A stretch of DNA of 64,000 nt from Ga0077555 sp041397775 (GCA_041397775.1 JAWKWB010000006.1:248001-312000), one strand, 5' to 3'; counted from the first letter of the stretch, positions 49,275-58,179 are shown. The notes: a model not told the origin generated them from the sequence alone. Translations and numbers: made by a program.

Positions 49275-50114
49275 TCATTCCGCGTACGAGACGAGGCGCT
49301 GCAGGCGCGCCATGATCTGGTCGAGCACCATGCCGACAAGCCCGATCATGAGGATCGCGTTGATGACGTTCGTGATCGACAGGTTGTTCCACTCGTTCCA
49401 GACGAAGTAGCCGATGCCGGTTCCGCCAACGAGCATCTCCGCTGCAACGATGACCAGCCAGGCGATGCCGATCGAAATGCGCAGCCCCGTGAGGATGGTG
49501 GGCGCCGCCGCCGGCAGGATCACCTGGAAGGCGGTGCGCCACGTGCCCAGCTCCAGCGTCTTGGCGACGTTCACCCAGTCGCGCTTGACGCTGGCGACGC
49601 CGAAAGCCGTATTGATCAGGATCGGCCAGACCGAGCAGATGAAGATCACGAAGATCGCCGACGTGTTGGAGTCCTTGATCGTGTAGAGGGCGAGCGGCAT
49701 CCATGCCAACGGCGAGATCGGCTTCAGGAGCTGGATGAAAGGGTCGAGCGCCCGGTTCATCAGCGGCGACATGCCGATGAGGAAGCCGAGCGGCACCGCG
49801 ACCAGGGCAGCCGACAGGTACCCCGCCGCAACGCGCGCGATGGAGTAGGCAAGCTGGATGCCGATGCCCTTGTCGTTGGGTCCGTTGTCGTAGAACGGAC
49901 TGCGCAGATGCTCCCAGAGCTTGGCACCGACATCGGCCGGGCCCGGCATGGCGGACTTGCCCGCCGTTGCCGTCTGCCCCATCAGCTTGGCGTATTCCGG
50001 GTCGAGCCCGGTCGCCGCCGTTCCACCGGAGACGGCCATCTGCCAGACGGCCAGGAACGCCACGAGCAGTCCAAGCGAGACGAGCCCCGCGCGCAGTCCG
50101 AGTGAACCGATCAT
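49275..50114 (-). CDS. nitrate/cyanate-type ABC transporter permease
   Basis: 279-residue NrtB-like permease with about six transmembrane helices; the cytoplasmic EAA-like loop reads ILPAAAPTILTGLRISIGIAWLVIVAAEMLVGG. Between helices it has the long periplasmic segment of the NrtB family. It starts 4 bases before the end region of the binding-protein gene and 19 bases before the ATPase gene start; the three are one operon with cynS. Substrate probably cyanate, by the cynS linkage. Confidence 0.9.
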   Translation of the reverse strand: MIGSLGLRAGLVSLGLLVAFLAVWQMAVSGGTAATGLDPEYAKLMGQTATAGKSAMPGPADVGAKLWEHLRSPFYDNGPNDKGIGIQLAYSIARVAAGYLSAALVAVPLGFLIGMSPLMNRALDPFIQLLKPISPLAWMPLALYTIKDSNTSAIFVIFICSVWPILINTAFGVASVKRDWVNVAKTLELGTWRTAFQVILPAAAPTILTGLRISIGIAWLVIVAAEMLVGGTGIGYFVWNEWNNLSITNVINAILMIGLVGMVLDQIMARLQRLVSYAE

Positions 50115-50118
50115 TGCT

Positions 50119-51477
50119 TCAGGCCCGCTTGATCGCGAAGCTGGCGACGTATTCCTCGGGCTTGGCGGGATCGAAAGTCTTGCCCATCACCGAGAATGTC
50201 TTCGACGTCGTGGTCGGCGGCGTCAGCCCCACTTCCTTCATCAGCTTGGCCGCATCGGTGGCGAGATAGACCTGCTTGGCCACCTTCTGGTAGTCGACGT
50301 CGCCCTTGATCTGTCCCCAGCGCTTCATCTGCGTCAGGATCCAGATGGCGAAGCTCTCCCAGGGGAAGGGATCGAAGTCGATGCGATCCGGCACCTTCTG
50401 CACCTTGCCGAGGCCGTCGGCGAACGTGCCCGTCAGCACCTGCTCCACCACCGTCACCGGTTGGTTCAAGTAGTTGGCAGGCGCGATGGCGGCGGCGATC
50501 TGCTTGCGGTTCTCCGGCTTCGTCGCGAAGGCGGTGGCATCGATGATCGCCTTCAGGAGCGCCTTGTAGGTGTTGGGCATCTCCGACACGAACTGCTGGC
50601 TGGCGGCGAACGCGCAGCAGGGATGCCGGTTCCAGATGTCCTTCGAGAGAATATGGATGAAACCGACACCATCATAAACCGCGCGCTGGTTCACGGGATC
50701 GGGCGCCAGGAAGCCGTCGATATTATCTGCGCGCAGATTGGCCACCATCTCCGGCGGCGGCACAGAACGGATCTGCACGTCCTTGTCGGGATCGATGCCA
50801 TTCTCCGCGAGATAATATCGCAGCAGGTAATTGTGCATCGAATAGTCGAAGGGCACGGCGAACTTGAACCCTTTCCAGGATTTCGGATCGCGCCGGTCCT
50901 TGTGCTTGATGGCGAGCGTGATCGCCTGGCCGTTGATGTTCTCGACGGCGGGCATCGTATAGGGCAGCGGATTGGAGCCGGCGCCCAGCGTAATCGCCAG
51001 CGGCATCGGCGAAAGCATGTGGGCCGCGTCGTATTCCTTGTTGATGGTCTTGTCGCGGACCACCGCCCAGCCGGCCGTCTTGATCACTTCCACGTCGAGG
51101 CCGTGCTTCTTGTAGAAGCCCATGGGGTGCGCCATGATGATCGGCGTCGCACACGTGATGGGAATGAAGCCCACTTTCAGCGCTGTTTTTTCGATCTTTC
51201 CGCCCTCGGCGAAGGCTTCCATCGCCGAGCCCAGGGGAAGGAACTGGCTGATGGCTGCGGCGGCGGTGGCGCCGCCGACGGCGCGGAGGAAGGCGCGGCG
51301 GCTGGCGTCCTCGGGGAACATGGCGCGCATCACCGCACCTTCGACCACCCGCTTGATGCGCGCATCCTCGTCGGCAGCGACAGCCAGATCATGCTCGCTC
51401 TGGGACGCGTGCTGCCCGCAACTGCAGGCAGAGGCCGTCAAAGGCCGGGACGGGTCGAATGGATCGCTGAAGCTCAT
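50119..51477 (-). CDS. CmpA/NrtA-family substrate-binding protein, Tat-exported
   Basis: 452 residues. A polar N-terminus with a Cys pair (ACSCGQH) is followed by ASRRAFLRAVGGATAAAAISQF, a twin-arginine signal. The mature domain is NrtA/CmpA-like: LKVGFIPITCATPIIMAHPMGFYKKHGLDVEVIK, PYTMPAVENINGQAITLAI, PPPEMVANLRADNIDGFLAPDPVNQ and WNRHPCCAFAAS. Periplasmic, probably binding cyanate or nitrate-like anions. GAGGGG precedes ATG 51477. Head of the operon through cynS. Confidence 0.9.
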   Translation of the reverse strand: MSFSDPFDPSRPLTASACSCGQHASQSEHDLAVAADEDARIKRVVEGAVMRAMFPEDASRRAFLRAVGGATAAAAISQFLPLGSAMEAFAEGGKIEKTALKVGFIPITCATPIIMAHPMGFYKKHGLDVEVIKTAGWAVVRDKTINKEYDAAHMLSPMPLAITLGAGSNPLPYTMPAVENINGQAITLAIKHKDRRDPKSWKGFKFAVPFDYSMHNYLLRYYLAENGIDPDKDVQIRSVPPPEMVANLRADNIDGFLAPDPVNQRAVYDGVGFIHILSKDIWNRHPCCAFAASQQFVSEMPNTYKALLKAIIDATAFATKPENRKQIAAAIAPANYLNQPVTVVEQVLTGTFADGLGKVQKVPDRIDFDPFPWESFAIWILTQMKRWGQIKGDVDYQKVAKQVYLATDAAKLMKEVGLTPPTTTSKTFSVMGKTFDPAKPEEYVASFAIKRA

Positions 51478-51866
51478 GCCGAATCCCCTCGGTTTTTCTT
51501 TGGCGTTGCGCGCGGCATCTGGTTAACCGCGAGATGGGAAAGGCAAGCGCCGTGCCAATTGCCCGCCAGCCAACAACTCCCTGTTAAGGCGTGATAAATT
51601 TTTTGAAACGAGCCTCGTGGGCATATTCTTCGGCTGGAATATCGGGCATGCGATGGAAATTCCGGCAGCTTCCTGCCTCCCGGGCGTCACGGCGTTTCGT
51701 CGTCAACGCCGCTATTCCCGATGACACGGCAATATCTGCACCCTGCACCAGCAACGAAGCGGGCGCCTCAGCGCGGCATGATGAACTGCTGGTCGCGCGG
51801 CCTGCCCGGCAGGCACGACGCGCTGCGTTGGCGGCCTGGCCGTGTGGCCGCGCTGGCGCCCGATGA
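51478..51866. other. gene-free region between rhodanese and transporter operon
   Basis: About 0.4 kb. It probably contains the promoter of the binding-protein gene at 51477. On the + strand a hairpin with a long U-tract (51867-51914) closes the region, but no + strand gene that fits it is recognisable. Short frames in both directions look unconvincing. Confidence 0.4.
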
Positions 51867-51914
51867 GGCACGCGCTGTATGCGGGGTACAGCGCGCACCC
51901 TTTTATGTTTTTTT
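51867..51914 (+). terminator. strong + strand terminator without an obvious gene
   Basis: GGCACGCGCTGTA (51867-51879) pairs with TACAGCGCGCACC (51887-51899), 13 positions with two mismatches, followed by CTTTTATGTTTTTTT. As read on + it is a classic intrinsic terminator; on the minus strand it would follow the rhodanese gene with an A-run instead. Confidence 0.7.
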
Positions 51915-51922
51915 GCGTCGCG

Positions 51923-52780
51923 TCAGGCCGCGAACGGCAGGCCGCTTTCAATCGGCAGGCTCGGATCCCGGGACCATTCGTTCCACGAGCCGAAGTACAT
52001 GCGCACGTCGTTGATGCCCGCCTCCTTCAGCGCCAGGAAGGTATTGGACGCGCGCGCTCCCTTGAAACAGTAGAGAATGACGGGCGTGTCCGGGCCGACG
52101 CCGACCGTCGCGCATTCGGCGAGCAACTCCTCGCGCGATTTCATCAGGGGGCCGGCGGGACCGGGCTTCATCATGCGATACCACTCAAGCCAGACGGCGC
52201 CGGGCAACCGCCCTTTTCGCGGACAGAAATCGCGGCCGTAGGGCGAGGAACTCTCGCCGATCCATTCGTCGACATCGCGAACGTCGAGCAGGACGGCGCT
52301 CTTGTCGTCGATGGTGTCGAGGACCACGGACTTGTCGACCATGATGGATGCAGCGGACGGCTCCACCGGGAATGTCGCGGCCTTCGGTGCGGCGGCTTCG
52401 GTCGACAGCGGCAGGCCGGCCGCACGCCATGCGGCCACGCCGCCGTGCAGCACGGCCACCTTCGGGTAGCCCAGGAACGACAGCAGGTAGTAGCCACGGC
52501 AGGATTGGCCGAAGCCGGTGTTCATGGACTGTTCGGCCAGAACGGCGGTCTCCTTGCCGCTCAAGCCAGCGGCACCGAAGGCATCGGCAAACTTCTGGGT
52601 GAGTTCGCTCAGCCCTTCGGGCGTCGACGTCGCCAGGTAGGTGAAGATGTCGTGGATGTTGACGGCGCCGGGAATGTGGCCCTCGGCATAGCTGGCGGGA
52701 TCGCGCGTATCGATGACGACGACTGGCTCGGTCTCGATGAGACTGGCAAGCTCACTCGGGCTGACGAGTGCTTTCGGCAT
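51923..52780 (-). CDS. rhodanese-type sulfurtransferase (two domains)
   Basis: 285 residues with two rhodanese domains. The first is inactive-like (VVIDTRDPASYAEGHIPGAVNIHDIFTYL). The second holds the catalytic Cys238 in VILYCFKGARASNTFLAL, the CxxGxR loop of thiosulfate/3-mercaptopyruvate sulfurtransferases. It moves sulfane sulfur to cyanide or other acceptors. GGAG precedes ATG 52780. It lies between the flavoprotein gene and the cyanate transporter operon on the same strand, which suggests a sulfur or thiocyanate/cyanate link. Confidence 0.9.
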   Translation of the reverse strand: MPKALVSPSELASLIETEPVVVIDTRDPASYAEGHIPGAVNIHDIFTYLATSTPEGLSELTQKFADAFGAAGLSGKETAVLAEQSMNTGFGQSCRGYYLLSFLGYPKVAVLHGGVAAWRAAGLPLSTEAAAPKAATFPVEPSAASIMVDKSVVLDTIDDKSAVLLDVRDVDEWIGESSSPYGRDFCPRKGRLPGAVWLEWYRMMKPGPAGPLMKSREELLAECATVGVGPDTPVILYCFKGARASNTFLALKEAGINDVRMYFGSWNEWSRDPSLPIESGLPFAA

Positions 52781-52901
52781 TGGTCACTCCATGCGTGCAC
52801 GTTGTTGCCTGCCGACCTTCGCGGGACGCTTCTTCCCCTTACCGTCTGCCGGGCTTCCTGCGCCCGGTCTCGCCTTCACATCCACCCGCTGACGCGCGGG
52901 C

Positions 52902-54038
52902 TCAGTGCGTCATCTCGGCCAGCATCTTGCGGAGCTGCTTCGTCGCGGGCGTAACGATGGCCACGAAGTAGGCCTCGCGCAGGCGCCGCTGGGCCGCACC
53001 GCTGGTGACGTAGCCGCGCGCGCCCTGATGCAGCATGGCGTAGTGTGCCGCCTTCACCGTCGCCTCGCCCGCTGCGAGCCGTGCTTCCACGACGCCGCGG
53101 AAATAAGCGGGATCGGTCTCGAACGGCGTCGCCGAGAGTGCGGCGACAGACGCCTTCAGGCCGGCGAGCTGGTCTTCGATCTCTTCGGGCTGCACCTCGA
53201 TGTACTTGTTGACGTGACCGAGCGAGGCACGCTCCTGCTTCATCAGGTCGATGCAGCTCTGGATCATTCCGAACGCCATACCCGCCTGCAGGAGAATGAA
53301 GCCGGCGCGGATGCGGGGAATGAAAGTGTCGATGGGGTCGGCGAGCACCATCTCGTCGGGGATGAAGGCCTCGCGCAGCATGACGGAGTAGGTGCGCGTG
53401 CCCTCGAGCGCGACGAAGTGATCGCTCTGGCGGATGCCGACGCCTTCGCCCGCGCAGTCGATCACGGCCATGACGCGGCGCGCAGGATCGTCCTCGAGCT
53501 CGAAAATGCCGCCGAACATATGGTCGGCGCCGAGGTTGGACACCCACGGCAACAGCCCCGTGACGCGATAGCCGCCGGCGACGCGCTTTCCCTTCAGCTT
53601 CAGCCGCTCGATGCCGAAGAATGTCTTCATGGGATTGGAGAGTCCGGTGCCGCCGAGCTGGCGTCCCGTGGCGATGTCGCTGCCGATGCGATCACGCAGC
53701 GCCGTGTTGCCGGAGGTGTAGACGTACCAGCCCAGCGCGTCCTGGCACCACATGCAGAAGCCGGTGGAGAGGCACAACTCGCTGGCGACGCTCATGGCGT
53801 CGATGCTCGCCACGAGATCGGGTGCGGCAGCGCCACGATAGGCCGGCAGATGCGGCTCGTAGGCGCCCGCCTCGCCAAGATTGCGCAGCACCTCTTCGGG
53901 ATAGACGCCATCGGCGTCGATGATCTTGACCAGAGGAGAAAGCTGCGTGCGCACGATGTCGCGGACACCGGCCAACATGGCGGACGGAGCGGGGCGCGTT
54001 GCTGCGAGATGGTCGCTCGTGGCGAGGGCCAGGGTCAT
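52902..54038 (-). CDS. acyl-CoA dehydrogenase-like flavoprotein, atypical active site
   Basis: 378 residues of the acyl-CoA dehydrogenase superfamily: middle beta-domain GGTGLSNPMKTFFGIERLKLKGKRVAGGYRVTGLLPWVSN and C-terminal helices ending in GARGYVTSGAAQRRLREAYFVAIVTPATKQLRK. In true short-chain acyl-CoA dehydrogenases this last region reads like EGTNEIQR with the catalytic Glu; here it is TPATKQLR, so simple CoA dehydrogenation is unlikely. Superfamily members with such changes include flavin monooxygenases (DszC, SfnC types). GAGG precedes ATG 54038. Confidence 0.85.
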   Translation of the reverse strand: MTLALATSDHLAATRPAPSAMLAGVRDIVRTQLSPLVKIIDADGVYPEEVLRNLGEAGAYEPHLPAYRGAAAPDLVASIDAMSVASELCLSTGFCMWCQDALGWYVYTSGNTALRDRIGSDIATGRQLGGTGLSNPMKTFFGIERLKLKGKRVAGGYRVTGLLPWVSNLGADHMFGGIFELEDDPARRVMAVIDCAGEGVGIRQSDHFVALEGTRTYSVMLREAFIPDEMVLADPIDTFIPRIRAGFILLQAGMAFGMIQSCIDLMKQERASLGHVNKYIEVQPEEIEDQLAGLKASVAALSATPFETDPAYFRGVVEARLAAGEATVKAAHYAMLHQGARGYVTSGAAQRRLREAYFVAIVTPATKQLRKMLAEMTH

Positions 54039-54102
54039 TGCATGCCTCTTCGGCTTCGATTTGGGGATCGGTCGAGAGCACGAGGCTCTCGACTGGGTCG
54101 CA

Positions 54103-54666
54103 TCACTTGGGGGCGACGACGAGGGCGACCGGGCGGGTGAAGGTGTTGGCCACCGGCGACCACTTCGTCACGTGGGCGATCAGCGCATCGACCTCGGCCT
54201 TGGGCGCATCGCACTCCAGGGTGACGTTGACGCGCACATCGGTGAAACCGACGGGCTTGTCGCTGGTGTCACCCGTACCCCAGACCGCGGTGATGTTGAG
54301 GTCGCCCTCGAGTTCGAGTTCGAGTTTCTGCACCTTCCAGCCGCGATGCACGGCGTTGGCATGCAGCCCGACCGCCAGGCACGAGCCGAGCGCTGCCAGA
54401 GATGCCTCGGAGGGGTTGGGCGCGGTGTCGTCGCCGAGCAGGCCCGGTGGCTCGTCGACGATGTAGGGCTCGAGGTTGCGCACGTAGTTGAGATGGCGGA
54501 AACGGCCTTCGGCAACCGTCTTGCACTTCAGGGTCTTGACCGCCTTGGGATTGGCCTTGCCGGCGGCGATGAGTTGTTCCAGGCCGTCGCGGTCGATCGG
54601 GGCGAGGCCATCGGCGGGCTCGGGTGCGAGGCAGCCGGTCAGAACGACGGTGGCTTGTGCTGTCAT
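54103..54666 (-). CDS. OsmC-family protein
   Basis: 187 residues. NPSEASLAALGSCLAVGLHANAVHRGW carries the conserved OsmC Cys region; KCKTVAEGRFRHLNYVRNLEPYIVDEPPG and DVRVNVTLECDAPKAEVDALIAHV follow. OsmC/Ohr proteins reduce organic hydroperoxides with a cysteine pair or act in related redox roles; only one clear reactive Cys is seen, so the peroxidase role is uncertain. GGAGA precedes ATG 54666. It starts 39 bases after the stop of the second permease gene (54705). Confidence 0.85.
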   Translation of the reverse strand: MTAQATVVLTGCLAPEPADGLAPIDRDGLEQLIAAGKANPKAVKTLKCKTVAEGRFRHLNYVRNLEPYIVDEPPGLLGDDTAPNPSEASLAALGSCLAVGLHANAVHRGWKVQKLELELEGDLNITAVWGTGDTSDKPVGFTDVRVNVTLECDAPKAEVDALIAHVTKWSPVANTFTRPVALVVAPK

Positions 54667-54704
54667 GTCGGGTCTCCTTGGTTGCAACTCTCTTCGTGCG
54701 AAGG

Positions 54705-55556
54705 TCAGGCGTCCCGCGTCCAGCTCGCGCGCTTGATGGCGAGCTGGCACACGTGATCGATGAGAAAGCCGATGATGCCGATGATGATGACGGTGGCGGC
54801 GAGGCGGTCGTATTCGAGCGTGTCGCGGGCATCGTTGATGGCGTAGCCGAGGCCCGATTTGACGCCGAGATATTCGGCAGGCACCAGCACGATCCAGGCG
54901 ACGCCCAGCGCCAGGCGCAGCCCCGTCAGCACATCCTGGGCGATCGCGGGCAGGATCACCGTGGTGAGCAGATGGAAGGGGCGCGCACCCAGGTTGCGGG
55001 CCACCTTGAACCAGGCCGGATCGATGCGCCGCACGCCGGCCGCCGTGGCGAACAGGATCGGCCATACGGCCGCGACGGCGATCAGGAACATGATGGCACC
55101 GTCCCAGGTGGCGAAGGCCATCACCGCAACCGGCATCCACGACAACGGGCTGATCATGCGCAGAAGCTGGAACGGCACGTTGGTCAGCTGCCGCAGCATC
55201 GCAACACGCCCGACGAGGATCCCCAGGGGGATGCCGACCGTGGCGGCAACGAGCAGGCCGACCCCGACGCGCCACAAGCTCGGGCCCGCCATCTGCCAGA
55301 CTTCGCCGGTGGCGACCATCGTCGCGAGCCGCGCGAGTGCGGGAGCCGGCGCGAAATCCGCGAAGGACGCCGTGCGCGGATTGGCGGCGATGGCCCAGCC
55401 GCCGAGCCACCACAGCGCCAGCAGAAGCGCCAGTCCCGCCAGCGTCAGGCCGAGCGAGACGAGCGGGGGCGCCCAGCGCCTCAGGCCGGCGGCAAGCGAG
55501 GGTCTTGGCGCACCGGCCGCGTCCGCTTCGTCGAACGTGAGGAGGGGCGACGTCAC
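54705..55556 (-). CDS. second ABC transporter permease (NrtB/SsuC-type)
   Basis: 283 residues with about six transmembrane helices. Periplasmic substrate-path segments and the EAA loop ILPAIAQDVLTGLRLALGVAWIVLVPAEYLGVKSGLGYAI fit NrtB/TauC/SsuC permeases. The start is GTG 55556: a 12-base Shine-Dalgarno run (GAGGAGGTGATC) 5 bases before it lies within the end of the upstream gene, and the stop of that gene (TGA) overlaps it as GTGA, so the two are translationally coupled. Confidence 0.88.
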   Translation of the reverse strand: MTSPLLTFDEADAAGAPRPSLAAGLRRWAPPLVSLGLTLAGLALLLALWWLGGWAIAANPRTASFADFAPAPALARLATMVATGEVWQMAGPSLWRVGVGLLVAATVGIPLGILVGRVAMLRQLTNVPFQLLRMISPLSWMPVAVMAFATWDGAIMFLIAVAAVWPILFATAAGVRRIDPAWFKVARNLGARPFHLLTTVILPAIAQDVLTGLRLALGVAWIVLVPAEYLGVKSGLGYAINDARDTLEYDRLAATVIIIGIIGFLIDHVCQLAIKRASWTRDA

Positions 55557-56836
55557 AGCTTGATCACCTCCTCGCGAACGTAAGGGTCGGCCGCGCTGGC
55601 GATGCTGGGGTCCTTCTTCCAGGCGGGATGCTTTTCGAGCGCAGTCCGGACAAAGTCGTAGGCCACCAGGTCGTCGGCCACGAACTTCGGATCGAGACCC
55701 TTGAGGAACGTGGTATCGCCGGCCACCAGCGTCTTCGTCATCGCATCGACGATCAGGCGCGTGGCACTGGGATAGGGCCATGGCTGGAAATCGATGCGGC
55801 CATTACCCCAGTCCGCATGCTTGATCGCCTGCGTGGGCCCGTAGAGCTTGGTGTCGTAGTTCGTCATCGCGCGGGCGACGACTGCGCCGGGAACCGGCAG
55901 GTAGCCTTCCCCGTCCTTCGACAGGAGCTTGGCGACCTCGGCCTTGTTGGCTGCCGCATAGCCCGCGGCCTCGACGACGGCCTCCACGACCTTGGCGGTC
56001 CATTCCGGCTTCGCCTGCACCTGCTTCTCGTTCATGCAGACGACGCAGCAGGGATGGTTCTTCCAGATGTCGCCGGTGAAGCGCAGCATGCGCGCCTTGG
56101 CCTTGATCTCACCCAGCGCGTTGAAGGGCTCGGCGACGATGTAGGCGTCGATCTTGCGGGCGGCGAGTGCGGGCGGCATCTCGGGTGGCGGCAGCACCTG
56201 GAGGTTCACCTCCTTCGGGCCGATCTTTTCCCCTTCGCCCTTGATCACCGGCGTGAGGCCCGCATCGCGCAGCGCCATCTGCAGCACGATGTTGTGCATC
56301 GAGTACCAGAACGGCACCGCGATCTGCATGCCGCCAAGGTCGGCAAAGCTCTTGGCGGTGGTGTGTGCTCCAACGACGAGGCCGGAGCCGTTGGTGTGCG
56401 CCCAGGCCATGATCTTGACGGGGAACTTGTTGTTGTAGCGCATCCAGACGGGGATGGGCTTGAGCAGGTGGACGAGGTTGAACTTGCCGGCGGCAAAGCC
56501 TTCGACCAGCGGCGACCAACCCCGAATGAGGGTGGGGCGCTCCGATTCCAGGCCGTGCTTCTTGAAGAACCCCTTGGCGTGTGCCACCAGCAGAGCCGTC
56601 GCATCGGTGATCGGCAGGTAGCCGATGCGGACGACTTCGTCGGCAGCCGCCATGGCGCGCGTGGGATAGCCGCCGAAGGCGGCACCGAACGCAGCATAGA
56701 GGCCGCCTGCCGCCAGCATATCGAGGGTCTGGCGGCGCGATGGCCGCAGGCCATCGAACAGCGGCGCTGCCGGGTGTGCGTCGCAGGCAAGTGCGTCGCC
56801 GTCGCAACCGCATGCCAGCTTGATGTCATCCGTCAT
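55553..56836 (-). CDS. second CmpA/NrtA-family substrate-binding protein
   Basis: 427 residues. N-terminal Cys-rich segment (ACGCDGDALACD) then SRRQTLDMLAAGGLYAAFGAAFGG, a Tat-like signal. Mature part: VRIGYLPITDATALLVAHAKGFFKKHGLESERPT, HLLKPIPVWMRY, KEVNLQVLPPPEMPPALAARKIDAYIVAEP and WKNHPCCVVCMNEKQ. Same architecture as the binding protein at 50119, so the two loci are paralogous. Start ATG 56836 with AAGGGG upstream. Its substrate is unknown; nitrate, cyanate, sulfonate or other anions are possible. Confidence 0.88.
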   Translation of the reverse strand: MTDDIKLACGCDGDALACDAHPAAPLFDGLRPSRRQTLDMLAAGGLYAAFGAAFGGYPTRAMAAADEVVRIGYLPITDATALLVAHAKGFFKKHGLESERPTLIRGWSPLVEGFAAGKFNLVHLLKPIPVWMRYNNKFPVKIMAWAHTNGSGLVVGAHTTAKSFADLGGMQIAVPFWYSMHNIVLQMALRDAGLTPVIKGEGEKIGPKEVNLQVLPPPEMPPALAARKIDAYIVAEPFNALGEIKAKARMLRFTGDIWKNHPCCVVCMNEKQVQAKPEWTAKVVEAVVEAAGYAAANKAEVAKLLSKDGEGYLPVPGAVVARAMTNYDTKLYGPTQAIKHADWGNGRIDFQPWPYPSATRLIVDAMTKTLVAGDTTFLKGLDPKFVADDLVAYDFVRTALEKHPAWKKDPSIASAADPYVREEVIKL

Positions 56837-56873
56837 GCCCATTCCCCTTCTTTCTCGATGCCGTTGCTCATGT

Positions 56874-57731
56874 TCATTCACCCGCCACGATGCGGCGGCC
56901 GGCGTTGGACGACGTGGTGCAGGCCGCAGCTGCGGCTGGCCGCGCCGCGGCCTCGGGATCACAACTGAGCTGGATGCCGGACTCGCACTCGTAGGCTTCG
57001 AGGAGCTCGCGCCGCGCGCGCTGGAACGCTTCGCTCGCCGCCGAACGCTCGCTGCCGAGCCTGATGGGCATGTCGCGGCAGATGCGACCCGGATTGGCCG
57101 CCATGATGAGTGCGCGGTCGCACATCAGGACCGCTTCCCCGACGTCGTGCGTCACCAGGATCAAGGTAATGCCCAGATCGCGCGCGATGCGGCGGACGTC
57201 GCGCTGCAGGCTGGCGCGGGTAAATGCGTCGAGCGCCGAAAACGGCTCGTCGAGCAGCAGCGCATCCGGCTTGACGGCGAGCGAGCGGGCGAGCGCGACA
57301 CGCTGCTGCTGGCCACCGGAAAGATCCTGCACGTTGCGATCGGCGAAATCGGACAATTCGACGAGTTCGAGCAGTTCGGGAACGCGCGTGCGCGCCTCGC
57401 GTCCACGGCCGGCAAAGCGCAGGCCAAGGCCGACATTCTGCGCCACCGTCATCCACGGAAAGAGCGAGGGCTGCTGGAACATCATCACCCAGTCGGGCGA
57501 GGGACCATCGACCCGGCGGCCGTCGATGTGGATCGTGCCGGCGGTGGGTCGCGCAAGGCCGGCGATGATGTGCAGAAGCGTGGACTTGCCGCAGCCGGAG
57601 CGACCGACGAGCGCGATCGCCTGTCCCGGCTCGATGGTGAAGGAGATGCCCTCCAATGCATTCGTCGTGGCACCGCGATAGCGTTGCCCGATGTTGTCGG
57701 CCTTGATGTGGGCGCCACGGAAGTTGGCCAT
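56874..57731 (-). CDS. second nitrate/cyanate/sulfonate-type ABC ATP-binding protein
   Basis: 285 residues. Walker A GRSGCGKST, Q-loop MMFQQPSLFPWMTVAQNV, signature LSGGQQQRVALARSL, Walker B ALLLDEPFSALDAFT and THDVGEA. Start ATG 57731 with GGGAGG upstream gives a typical N-terminus; an alternative start at 57818 also has GAGGAGA upstream and would add a 29-residue Pro/Arg-rich lead. It is the first gene of the second transporter unit. Confidence 0.88.
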   Translation of the reverse strand: MANFRGAHIKADNIGQRYRGATTNALEGISFTIEPGQAIALVGRSGCGKSTLLHIIAGLARPTAGTIHIDGRRVDGPSPDWVMMFQQPSLFPWMTVAQNVGLGLRFAGRGREARTRVPELLELVELSDFADRNVQDLSGGQQQRVALARSLAVKPDALLLDEPFSALDAFTRASLQRDVRRIARDLGITLILVTHDVGEAVLMCDRALIMAANPGRICRDMPIRLGSERSAASEAFQRARRELLEAYECESGIQLSCDPEAAARPAAAAACTTSSNAGRRIVAGE

Positions 57732-57889
57732 GTCAGCGGCCTCCCGCTGCCGGGGCCGCGCGATGGGCGCGGGCCACAGCCGAACCGACGGCGAAGCATG
57801 GACGAGTGCTTGGAACATCAGCGGTTGTCTCCTCGATCGGGCTGGCGCCAGCCCAGGCCCGACCTTGGAGCGTCTCTTGCCACATTGTG

Positions 57890-57942
57890 GAATATTTTTC
57901 TATTTTAAGTCCATTACTGCATGAAAATAGCAAATAATATTC
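57890..57942. promoter_or_regulatory. AT-rich interrupted palindrome upstream of the second transporter
   Basis: GAATATT...CTATTTT (57890-57906) faces AAAATAG...AATATTC (57924-57942) across a 17-nt centre, in an AT-rich island otherwise rare in this DNA. It lies 160-210 bp upstream of the ATPase start (57731) and could be its promoter/operator. Confidence 0.45.
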
Positions 57943-58163
57943 GATTTTCTTCCAATTAAGGGCGCCTGCGTCCTCTGTTCGTGTGGCTTTTTGGGTTGCT
58001 TCGTGTTCGTCGACGCCGCGGTCGGTAGAAAAATCGTTCCACGCCAGCGGGCCGAACGCAGAGGCATCGTGCCCCCAGTTGCTCCGAGCCCTCTCTTCGT
58101 TCCCATGCTGCATTGGCGGCCTCGCTCCTACCAACCCCGTGGACGCTTTGCGTCGCGCCTGCG

Positions 58164-58179
58164 AACAGACCGGTCTGTT
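58164..58179. promoter_or_regulatory. perfect 16-bp palindrome, TetR-type
   Basis: AACAGACC-GGTCTGTT is an uninterrupted 8+8 palindrome of the kind bound by many TetR regulators. It lies between the ABC ATPase start (57731, minus) and the TetR gene (58448, plus), so one regulator could control both directions. Confidence 0.6.

Noticed and set aside
51591..51866. + strand frame ending at the strong terminator (GTG start at 51591)
   Set aside because: No ribosome binding site, no family resemblance, and Ala/Arg-rich at the end; a non-coding RNA is a better explanation for the terminator.
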